Assembly (NCBI GenBank): GCA_035512595.1
Contig: DATKDU010000055.1
Coordinates: 1-20,717, forward strand
Source of the DNA: DATKDU01 sp035512595
Lineage (GTDB): Bacteria > Planctomycetota > Planctomycetia > Pirellulales > Pirellulaceae
DNA length: 20,717 nt
Direction of reading: 5' to 3'
Shown here: positions 8,712 through 14,992 of the stretch, in pieces
Layout of the letters: each line of letters opens with the position of its first letter
How positions within the stretch are numbered: position 1 is the first letter of the stretch
The notes under the pieces: generated by a model
The model's input: the letters and a program-made list of their open reading frames with translations, nothing else
What the model was told of the DNA's origin: nothing
Databases searched by the model: none
Made by a program: the position numbers and the translations under genes

Positions 8712-10001
8712 ATGAAGGGACTCCTCTTCACCTACGCGATGACCTACGGCGGGGCGGTCGTCTCCCTGATCAGTCCCTACTACGGCTTCCTGATCTACGT
8801 CGCCTTCGCCAACCTCAAGCCCGAGGCACTCTGGTTCTGGTCGGTGCCTCAGGGGAACTACAGCCGCATCGTCGCGGTCGCCTTCCTCATCGGCTGGCTG
8901 GTCCACGGCGGCGGCTCGTGGAAGTTCGGCCGCGCCGCATCGATGATCGCCGCCCTCGCCTTCTTCTGGGCCTGGATCACACTCGGCGCTGCCATTTCTC
9001 CCGCAAAAGACGAAGCCTGGCTCTCGCTCACCACCTTGTCGAAGGTCTACCTCCCCGTCATTGCCGGCGTCACTCTCATCGACTCCGTCCAAAGGCTAAA
9101 GCAGCTCGCCTGGGTCCTCGTCGCCACCCAAGGCTACCTGGCCCTCGAGTTCAACCAACTCTACTACGCCGGCGGCATCGATCCCATGTTCTGGAGTTTC
9201 GCCGGGCTCGACAACAACAGCATCGCCATCACCATGGTCACCTCGCTCGGCCTGGCCGGCTTCCTCGGCCTGCATGCCGAACGCTGGTGGCAAAAGCTCG
9301 CCGCCCTCGTCGCCGCAGCCCTCATGGCCCACGTCGTCTTGTTCAGCATGTCGCGGGGCGGCATGCTCGCCATGTGCGTCACCGGCGCGGTCGCCTTCTG
9401 GCTCATCCCCAAGCGGCCGGTGCACTTCGCCATGCTCGTGCTGGCCGTGGTGGTCGTTTTGCGACTGGCAGGACCCGAAGTCCGCGAGGAGTTCTTCACC
9501 TCGTTCGCCGACGCCGAAGTGCGAGACGCCTCCGCTCAAAGCCGCTTCGATCTGACCCGCGACAACATCGACGTCATGCTGAAAAACCCCCTCTTCGGCT
9601 GCGGCATGGACAACTGGCCGAACATCGCATCCAGCTACGGGTGGAAGCACGGCAAGGAAGGACACAACCTGTGGGCACAGACAGGTGCTGAGCTGGGAAT
9701 CCCCGGACTCGCATCGCTGCTGGGCTTCTACCTCCTGGGCTGCTGGAACCTGCTCAAGCTCACCCGCGAGTCCACGCCCGTCGCCGACCCCTGGATCCGC
9801 TACTGCGCCCGCATGGTCATTGCCTCCATCGCCGGGTTCTTCGTCTCCGCCGCTGCGGTTTCGGTCGAACGCGTGGAGATTCCCTATTACATCATGGTGC
9901 TCGGCGCGGGGACGCTGAAGCTCTACTCGCTCGGCCTGGTTCCCGCCGGTTCCACTCCGCAAATCGCCGACTCGCCTCCTTACGCCGCCGCCACTTCATG
10001 A
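8712..10001 (+). CDS. O-glycosylation / O-antigen ligase-like membrane protein (exosortase A-associated type)
   Basis: This 429-residue protein has about ten hydrophobic segments. The N-terminal part (AFANLKPEALWFW, 31-43, and flanking helices) resembles the DUF5935 region of exosortase A-associated ligases. The central part resembles the Wzy_C/WaaL domain: SMSRGGML (212-219, with the usual Arg) before a large loop carrying NPLFGCGMDNW (292-302) and GHNLWAQTGAELGIPG (317-332, with the usual His). The family joins undecaprenyl-linked glycan to an acceptor, either lipid A, protein or another chain, at the outer face of the inner membrane. The exact acceptor here is unknown, and a polymerase role cannot be excluded. 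The stop overlaps the start of the permease gene in an ATGA. Confidence 0.87.
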   Translation: MKGLLFTYAMTYGGAVVSLISPYYGFLIYVAFANLKPEALWFWSVPQGNYSRIVAVAFLIGWLVHGGGSWKFGRAASMIAALAFFWAWITLGAAISPAKDEAWLSLTTLSKVYLPVIAGVTLIDSVQRLKQLAWVLVATQGYLALEFNQLYYAGGIDPMFWSFAGLDNNSIAITMVTSLGLAGFLGLHAERWWQKLAALVAAALMAHVVLFSMSRGGMLAMCVTGAVAFWLIPKRPVHFAMLVLAVVVVLRLAGPEVREEFFTSFADAEVRDASAQSRFDLTRDNIDVMLKNPLFGCGMDNWPNIASSYGWKHGKEGHNLWAQTGAELGIPGLASLLGFYLLGCWNLLKLTRESTPVADPWIRYCARMVIASIAGFFVSAAAVSVERVEIPYYIMVLGAGTLKLYSLGLVPAGSTPQIADSPPYAAATS

Positions 10002-10930
10002 GCCTCTCCGAAACCACGCTCGAAATGGAACCGTCACTGCCGGCGACTGCCGCGGAGGAAACACTGATCGCTGCGCCCCTTCCGGCAGGGGGCGCTAGCG
10101 CCCACCACGAGCCGCTGCTGACGGTGATTCAGGCCCGGCCTGGCTGGCAGATCGTCGATTTCGGCGAGATCTGGCGGTTCCGCGAGCTCCTCTACTTCCT
10201 CGTCTGGCGGGACGTCAAGGTCCGCTACAAGCAGACGGTCCTGGGCGCAGCCTGGGCCGTCCTTCAGCCCACCGCCCAAATGGTCGTCTTCTCCATCTTC
10301 TTCGGACGCATGGCCGAAGTCGCCACCGACGGCATTCCCTACCCCCTATTCGCCTTTGCCGGCCTGCTGCCGTGGATGTTCTTCCAGAACTCCGTCACCA
10401 ACGCCAGCCAGAGCGTCGTTGGTAACCAGAACCTGATCACCAAGGTCTACTTCCCGCGACTGTTCATCCCCGCTAGCGCCATCGGGGCGGCACTGGTGGA
10501 CTTCGCCATCGCCTTTAGCATGCTCGTGGTCCTGATGGCCTGGTACCGCACGGCGCCGACGGCCGCCATTCTGCTCGCGCCGCTGATCGCCCTGGGGCTG
10601 ACTGCCGCCGCTTTTGGCGTCGGGGCGCTCCTGTCGGCATTGACGGTGGCGTACCGCGACTTCCGGTACGTGGTGCCGTGGATGGTGCAGCTGTGGATGT
10701 TCGCCACGCCGACGGTGTACATGGACGCGTCGGTGACAGGGCCGCGATGGCAACTGGTGCTGCCGCTGAACCCGGCGTACGGGCTGATCCACAACTTCCG
10801 CTGCGTGACTTTGGGGCGGCCGATGGACTGGTACGCCCTCTCGGTCTCGCTGGCGGTGACGGCCTTGCTGGTCGTCGTGGGCTGCCTGTACTTCCGGCGG
10901 GTGGAGCGGACGTTTGCGGACATTATTTAG
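9998..10930 (+). CDS. wzm: ABC-2 type polysaccharide exporter permease
   Basis: This 310-residue membrane protein of the O-antigen/capsule exporter type has the family hallmark WRDVKVRYKQTVLGAAWAVL (70-89) just before the first membrane helix. NLITKVYFPRLFIP (145-158) and about six hydrophobic segments in total follow. Together with the ATPase encoded at 13034 it should export a lipid-linked glycan across the inner membrane. The ATG overlaps the ligase stop by 4 bp, implying coupled translation. The first 45 residues are low-complexity and include a GC palindrome at DNA level (10090-10103), so the N-terminus is variable. Unusually, the partner ATPase is not adjacent: a repeat island and a glycosyltransferase gene lie between. 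Confidence 0.93.
   Translation: MSLSETTLEMEPSLPATAAEETLIAAPLPAGGASAHHEPLLTVIQARPGWQIVDFGEIWRFRELLYFLVWRDVKVRYKQTVLGAAWAVLQPTAQMVVFSIFFGRMAEVATDGIPYPLFAFAGLLPWMFFQNSVTNASQSVVGNQNLITKVYFPRLFIPASAIGAALVDFAIAFSMLVVLMAWYRTAPTAAILLAPLIALGLTAAAFGVGALLSALTVAYRDFRYVVPWMVQLWMFATPTVYMDASVTGPRWQLVLPLNPAYGLIHNFRCVTLGRPMDWYALSVSLAVTALLVVVGCLYFRRVERTFADII
10090..10103. repeat. Perfect 14-bp GC palindrome inside wzm
   Basis: GGGCGCTAGCGCCC is self-complementary and encodes part of the low-complexity N-terminus (residues 31-36, GGASAH). With the flanking GG it resembles the GGGGGC-loop-GCCCCC design of the repeats at 11005-11146, so it may be a relative of that family lying inside a gene. Confidence 0.65.
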
Positions 10931-10934
10931 GGGG

Positions 10935-10976
10935 CAGGGTTCAGGGTTCAGGGTTCAGGGTTCAGGGTTCAGGGGG
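10935..10976 (+). repeat. 7-bp tandem repeat, five CAGGGTT units plus one degenerate unit
   Basis: CAGGGTT repeats exactly five times from 10935 to 10969, and CAGGGGG follows at 10970-10976. It begins five bases after the wzm stop codon and opens the intergenic repeat island. Confidence 0.9.
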
Positions 10977-10980
10977 CAAT

Positions 10981-11146
10981 GGCGAGCGGGGGGCGTCTAG
11001 GAATGGCGAGCGGGGGGCGTGAGCCCCCTGATGTCGGAGGTCGGCGAGCGGGGGGCGTGAGCCCCCTGATGTCGGAGGTCGGCGAGCGGGGGGCGTGAGC
11101 CCCCTGATGTCGGAGGTCGGCGAGCGGGGGGCGTGAGCCCCCTGAT
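10981..11146. repeat. REP-like palindromic repeat array, 38-bp period
   Basis: Copies of a 28-bp core lie at 11005-11032, 11043-11070, 11081-11108 and 11119-11146. The first three are each followed by the same 10-bp spacer TGTCGGAGGTC minus its first T shared by the core, making exact 38-bp units. A 16-bp truncated copy lies at 10981-10996. The core contains GGGGGC-GTGA-GCCCCC, which as RNA gives a strong stem closed by a GUGA (GNRA) tetraloop. The uniform spacer argues against CRISPR. The array could slow or end transcription between wzm and the next gene, which is an inference. Confidence 0.9.
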
Positions 11147-11148
11147 GA

Positions 11149-11246
11149 CAGGGGTCAGGGGCCAGGAGTCAGGGGACAGGAGTCAGGGGACAGGAGTCAG
11201 GGGACAGGAGCCAGGGGCCAGGAGCCAGGGGACAGGGGACAGGGAC
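11149..11246 (+). repeat. Degenerate heptamer array, 14 units of CAGGRGN
   Basis: The 98 bases split exactly into fourteen 7-mers of the forms CAGGGGT, CAGGGGC, CAGGAGT, CAGGGGA, CAGGAGC and CAGGGAC. In the middle CAGGAGT and CAGGGGA alternate, giving a 14-bp super-period. The phase CAGG is shared with the CAGGGTT array at 10935. Confidence 0.85.
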
Positions 11247-11467
11247 CGAATATAGCGCGTTTGCGACAGCGTCGAGGTCGTTAAAAATGGCGTAAGGCAT
11301 TGTTGGCAATGGGCTTATAGTTTCTAAATAAAAACATTTATATAGCGCCCCCAAAGGGGGGTTCTACGAACACCACTCCCTCGTCCCCAGCCCCTGCCCC
11401 GAGGTTTATTGACAGCAAAAGGGGGGTTCTGTCAAACAACTCCCTCTTTCGGGGGGGCTCGACTTGG
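11247..11467. other. Intergenic stretch with AT-rich segment and possible promoter
   Basis: No gene is recognisable. An AT-rich patch at 11319-11345 contrasts with the GC-rich surroundings. TTGGCA (11303-11308), then 16 bases, then TAAATA (11325-11330) is a weak sigma70-like pair that could serve the following glycosyltransferase and the genes behind it. The right half holds the two direct repeats described separately. Confidence 0.35.
11353..11446. repeat. Two imperfect direct repeats with an inverted repeat
   Basis: AAAGGGGGGTTCT followed by a similar tail ending ACTCCCTC occurs at 11353-11382 and 11418-11446, 65 bases apart, differing by a few bases and one indel. TTGACAG (11409-11415) and CTGTCAA (11429-11435) form a perfect 7-bp inverted repeat across the start of the second copy. 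This could be an operator, or the worn end of a mobile element. No transposase is nearby. Confidence 0.6.
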
Positions 11468-13024
11468 ATGCGGTCCACGTTGACCGCGCAGACGGCGACC
11501 GAGATGTTAAAGAACACTATGTCTAATTGTACAGTAAACCAGGTGTCCGGCAAGGGGGAGGCGAGCGGGGGGCGTGAGCCCCCTGATTTCCCGGCGACCG
11601 TTGAGCTTGCCACCACCCCGAAAGCGGCCGCGCCGGCGGAAGCTAGCGACTGCCGCGTGGCGGTGGATGCCAGTCCGCTGCCCGCCGGCCAGCGCTGGCG
11701 CGTCTGGCAGAGCCTATTGCGATTGCGGCTGAAGGAATGGGTCACGAGCGACTCGCGTCTCTGCCGCCTGGCGGTGGGACTGCTCAGCTACCTGGCCGCG
11801 CAAGCATTGCTGCTGGGCGGGAAGACGGCAGCCGGTTACCGGCTGCTGTTCCGGCTGCACCGCAGCGACCTGTTCGCCCCGGCCTGCCGGGCCGCCGAGC
11901 GCGCCCTGACCGGCGTGGGGCCCGATCGACCGACGAAGGCGGACGCCTTCCTGAAGGAGCACGTCGCCTCGCTCCAGCCAGTGCCGGGGACTGCCAGGTT
12001 CTTTGAGGAACCGCAGCGGATTCTGAAGGGTGCGGCCATTGTGATCAAATCCCCGAACGGTCGCGAAAAGGGGCTGATCGCGATCAACTACAACCATCTA
12101 TTCCCGATCTTTGCTCGGCATTTCGACGTGCCGCGGATTGCCGAGCGGTACCATTTGCTCCTGGAAGCGTCCTGGAGCGGCTACTGCGATCCGGACATTT
12201 TGTGCTTCACTCAGTACGGCTTTCCCGTGTTCGTCGAGGCCTACGAGCCTCGCGATGCGGCATTCCTCCGCACGATCGGTGCAAATCTGATCCCCGTCGC
12301 CACGAGCACCAATTGGTGGGTCGATCATCGCCGGTTCCGCCCGCTGCCAGGCGCGAGCAAGGACTTCGACCTGGTGATGGTTGCCGGCTGGGGGGACTAC
12401 AAACGCCACTACCGGTTCTTCGAGGCCCTGTCGCGCCTGCGGCGGCAGGGGAAGCGGCCCAGCGTGCTCCTCTTGGGCTATTCGGTCGGCTGGAAAAAGG
12501 AAACCGTGCTCGACCAGGCCCGCTACTTCGGCATTGCCGACCAGCTCGAGGTAAACGAAGGGGTTCCTTACGAGCAGGTGAACCAGATGGTGAATCGGGC
12601 CAAGGTCCACGTGCTTTGGTCGCGGAAGGAAGGGGTGAACCGGGCGATCATCGAGTGCATGTTCGCCGGGCTGCCGTCGATCGTGCGGGAGGGGTTCAAC
12701 TACGGCTACCGCTACCCGTACGTCAACGAGCAGACGGGGTGTTTTGCCAGCGAGGAGACATTACCGCGGGCGATCGAGGAAATGGTGGAGCGTTCGGGGC
12801 AGATGCAGCCGCGCGAGTGGGTGCTGGAAAACATGTCTTGCCAGCGGTCCACCCATATCGTGTCGGAAACGATTCGCCAGTGGTCGGCCGCGCATGGCGA
12901 GCCATGGACTGAGCCCCCAGTGGTCAAAACGACGCACCTGCACAACATGGCGTACTGGAATCCGGACGACGGCGAGCGGTTTGCCGACGATTACCTGTTC
13001 CTGGGGTCAGCACTTCAGCGATAA
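11468..13024 (+). CDS. Glycosyltransferase, GT4-like with divergent N-terminal region
   Basis: The longest reading is 518 residues from the ATG at 11468. An ATG at 11519 and a GTG at 11657 are possible alternatives, and none has a clear ribosome site. The C-terminal half has the donor-binding fold of GT4 enzymes: FDLVMVAGWGDYKRH (300-314), SVLLLGYS (332-339), and SRKEGVNRAIIECMFAGLPS (385-404) with the E(x7)E-like arrangement. The middle (LIAINYNHLFPIF, 203-215; ILCFTQYGFPVFVEAYE, 244-260) is not a pattern I can place in a named subfamily. Residues 31-40 are encoded by a REP-like element, so the true N-terminus is uncertain. It probably adds a sugar to the exported glycan. It sits between the two halves of the exporter, with 9 bp to wzt. 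Confidence 0.8.
   Translation: MRSTLTAQTATEMLKNTMSNCTVNQVSGKGEASGGREPPDFPATVELATTPKAAAPAEASDCRVAVDASPLPAGQRWRVWQSLLRLRLKEWVTSDSRLCRLAVGLLSYLAAQALLLGGKTAAGYRLLFRLHRSDLFAPACRAAERALTGVGPDRPTKADAFLKEHVASLQPVPGTARFFEEPQRILKGAAIVIKSPNGREKGLIAINYNHLFPIFARHFDVPRIAERYHLLLEASWSGYCDPDILCFTQYGFPVFVEAYEPRDAAFLRTIGANLIPVATSTNWWVDHRRFRPLPGASKDFDLVMVAGWGDYKRHYRFFEALSRLRRQGKRPSVLLLGYSVGWKKETVLDQARYFGIADQLEVNEGVPYEQVNQMVNRAKVHVLWSRKEGVNRAIIECMFAGLPSIVREGFNYGYRYPYVNEQTGCFASEETLPRAIEEMVERSGQMQPREWVLENMSCQRSTHIVSETIRQWSAAHGEPWTEPPVVKTTHLHNMAYWNPDDGERFADDYLFLGSALQR
11560..11587 (+). repeat. REP-like 28-bp element inside the glycosyltransferase reading frame
   Basis: It is identical over all 28 bases to the cores of the array at 11005-11146 and keeps the GGGGGC-GTGA-GCCCCC hairpin. 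It is read as EASGGREPPD if translation starts at 11468 or 11519. Without it the frame would change (28 is not a multiple of three), so either the start codon lies downstream of it or the element is now part of the gene. Confidence 0.9.
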
Positions 13025-13033
13025 GCGAGCACC

Positions 13034-14284
13034 ATGAAACCGGCAATTCGTGTAGACGGACTATCGAAGCACTACCGACTGGGAGAGCGCCAGCAGGGAT
13101 ACACGACGCTGCGCGAGTCGATCGCCAATGCCGTGAAAGCGCCGTTTCGCCGCTTCGCCAATCCGCAATCCGCAATCCGCAATCCGCAATCGAATGACTT
13201 TTGGGCGCTGAAGGACGTTTCGTTCGAGGTCCAGCCTGGCGAAGTGGTCGGGATCATCGGCCGCAACGGGGCGGGAAAATCGACCCTGCTGAAGATTCTC
13301 AGCCGGATCACCGAGCCGACGAGCGGCCGGATCGAGCTTCGCGGCCGGGTGGGGAGCCTCTTGGAAGTCGGCACTGGCTTTCACCCCGAGCTGACCGGGC
13401 GGGAAAACATCTTCATGAACGGCAGCATCCTGGGGATGCCCCGCCGGGAGATTGCCAGGAAGTTCGACGAAATTGTGGCCTTCGCGGAGGTCGAGGAATT
13501 TCTCGATACACCCGTCAAGCGTTACTCCAGCGGCATGTATGTTCGGCTGGCGTTCGCAGTCGCCGCGCATTTGCACACCGAAGTCCTTTTCGTAGATGAG
13601 GTTCTTGCCGTTGGCGATGCTGCGTTTCAAGCAAAGTGCCTCGGTCGCATCAAAGAGATCAGCAAGTGCGGGAGGACGGTCTTATTCGTAAGCCATAACA
13701 TGGCAGCTGTGGAAGCGCTTTGTGGCCATGCCGTTCTAATGTCTGGCGGCCGAATCAGCTACAGCGGCACCGTTGAAATGGCAACGCGTCGCTACCACAA
13801 TGCAGTCTCGCGCCCGACTAACGATCAAACCGACACGTTCCGGCCCGGCAACGGTGCGAGCACCGTATTCCGTTCGGCCGTGATACTTGACGACGACGGA
13901 AATGAGTCATCAACCGTTCCCGTAGGGGGCAGGTTTCACCTTAGGATTGGCGTCGAATCTCCGACGCCACTCGTGCGCCCCATATTTGGCGTTGGAATTG
14001 ATAACCAACTTGGACAACGCGTGCTAAGTCTACTTACTCCGGTCCACGACTGCCCAACGATTTCTGCGGAAAAAAAGACGTCCATTAATTGCGTGGTGCC
14101 TTTGTTCCCCCTTACTCCCGGCACCTATTCTCTTAAGTGCAGTATGGCGTTAAACGGTCACGAAATTGACTGGGTTGACCCCGCGATGCACTTTACCGTC
14201 ACCGATGGGAATCTTTTCGGAGAAGGGCGCGGCGCGCATCGCGGATACTGCGTCGCACCGTCTCAATGGGAAATCACGGCGTAA
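13034..14284 (+). CDS. wzt: ABC polysaccharide exporter ATPase with C-terminal glycan-recognition domain
   Basis: This 416-residue protein has Walker A GRNGAGKST (76-84), signature YSSGM (164-168), Walker B VLFVDEV (184-190) and an H-loop His at 221. The segment EVGTGFHPELTGREN (111-125) is typical of O-antigen and teichoic-acid exporters. From about 272 to the end is a beta-rich tail like the Wzt C-terminal domain, which in known systems binds the capped non-reducing end of the chain before export. It pairs with the permease encoded at 9998. A 7-bp tandem repeat encodes residues 42-53 in the linker before FWALKDVSFEV. GC content falls within the gene from about 65% in the ATPase part to below 50% in places in the tail, as if the tail had a different history. 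Confidence 0.93.
   Translation: MKPAIRVDGLSKHYRLGERQQGYTTLRESIANAVKAPFRRFANPQSAIRNPQSNDFWALKDVSFEVQPGEVVGIIGRNGAGKSTLLKILSRITEPTSGRIELRGRVGSLLEVGTGFHPELTGRENIFMNGSILGMPRREIARKFDEIVAFAEVEEFLDTPVKRYSSGMYVRLAFAVAAHLHTEVLFVDEVLAVGDAAFQAKCLGRIKEISKCGRTVLFVSHNMAAVEALCGHAVLMSGGRISYSGTVEMATRRYHNAVSRPTNDQTDTFRPGNGASTVFRSAVILDDDGNESSTVPVGGRFHLRIGVESPTPLVRPIFGVGIDNQLGQRVLSLLTPVHDCPTISAEKKTSINCVVPLFPLTPGTYSLKCSMALNGHEIDWVDPAMHFTVTDGNLFGEGRGAHRGYCVAPSQWEITA
13159..13192 (+). repeat. 7-bp tandem repeat inside wzt (four CAATCCG units plus partial)
   Basis: CAATCCG is repeated exactly four times (13159-13186) and followed by CAATCG (13187-13192). Because seven is not a multiple of three, gain or loss of one unit shifts the frame. 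Loss would place TGA at 13209-13211 in frame, and gain would place TGA at 13195-13197 in frame. The repeat encodes a linker outside the conserved ATPase motifs. Confidence 0.9.
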
Positions 14285-14326
14285 CACCATTGGCGGCCGA
14301 CCACGTCCCTTCACTTCACACTTCCA

Positions 14327-14992
14327 ATGTCATCTCTATTAGGCGTCGCCCGCAGTCTTCGCTCGATTTGGCGCGACCGCCTATATCGGTTCCGACAACA
14401 CCGCCGTAACGTCTCCATTCATTCAAGCGCTCGGATCCTGGGTGTAGAAGGGATAGAACTCGGGCGGAATATAAGTGTGAATGCCTGCGCTACCATAGCT
14501 GCAACTTCACTTGAGATGTGGGATTCCTTTGACAGCTCACCGTCGGGCTCTATTCGAATCGGTGATAGATGTACGATCGGCATTGGCGCCATCGTTGCGA
14601 CGTACGGCGGCGTAATCGATATCGCCAGCGATGTTACAGTCAACCCGTACACAATTATCTATGGGCACGGCGGCGTCACAATTGGGCCAGGAACTAGGAT
14701 CGCGGCACATACGGCAATCGTACCGGCAAATCATAATTTCGACCGCCCCGATATACCGGTGTTCCTGCAAGGACTTTCCAAGCTTGGCATTGAAATTGGC
14801 GAGGACGTTTGGATTGCCTCTGGCGTGCGAATTCTCGATGGCGTGAAACTTGGTGACCATAGCGTCATAGCTGCGGGTGCGGTAGTTACGAGAGACGTCG
14901 CGCCTTGGTCCATCGTTGGTGGTGTGCCGGCCAAGCCACTTAAGGATCGCCCGCGCAGCTGGTTTGGTGACCCTAGCGTTAGGGCTGAGTGA
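14327..14992 (+). CDS. Hexapeptide-repeat (left-handed beta-helix) acyltransferase
   Basis: This 221-residue protein has hexapeptide-type turns from about 45 to 195 (IRIGDRCTIGIGAIV, 76-90; VTIGPGTRIAAHTAIV, 117-132; IEIGEDVWIASGVRIL, 155-170). A loop contains the likely catalytic His136 in ANHNFD, and the family ending VGGVPAKPLK is at 197-206. It resembles the WbbJ/colanic acid/maltose O-acetyltransferase group, which moves acetyl from acetyl-CoA to a sugar hydroxyl. It probably decorates the glycan made by this cluster. It starts 42 bp after wzt and its stop overlaps the methyltransferase start (GTGA). Codon use is more AT-rich than in the flanking glycosyltransferase genes. Confidence 0.88.
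   Translation: MSSLLGVARSLRSIWRDRLYRFRQHRRNVSIHSSARILGVEGIELGRNISVNACATIAATSLEMWDSFDSSPSGSIRIGDRCTIGIGAIVATYGGVIDIASDVTVNPYTIIYGHGGVTIGPGTRIAAHTAIVPANHNFDRPDIPVFLQGLSKLGIEIGEDVWIASGVRILDGVKLGDHSVIAAGAVVTRDVAPWSIVGGVPAKPLKDRPRSWFGDPSVRAE

Noticed and set aside
8051..9691. Plus-strand open frame of 546 codons in another phase
   Set aside because: It is Arg/Pro-rich, spans the boundary of two well-supported genes and shows no family motif. It is a shadow of GC-rich third positions.
10935..10976. Telomere-like repeat
   Set aside because: CAGGGTT resembles some telomere units by chance, but the array is only 42 bases long, lies within a bacterial gene cluster and is next to other heptamer arrays.
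10981..11146. CRISPR-like array
   Set aside because: The spacing segments between the palindromic cores are identical rather than unique, the cores are self-complementary across a four-base loop, and no cas genes are present.
11338..11745. Minus-strand small protein of 135 residues overlapping the glycosyltransferase start
   Set aside because: It runs through the repeat copies and across the coding strand of the glycosyltransferase, with no recognisable domain. I keep it only as a remote alternative for the part left of 11520.
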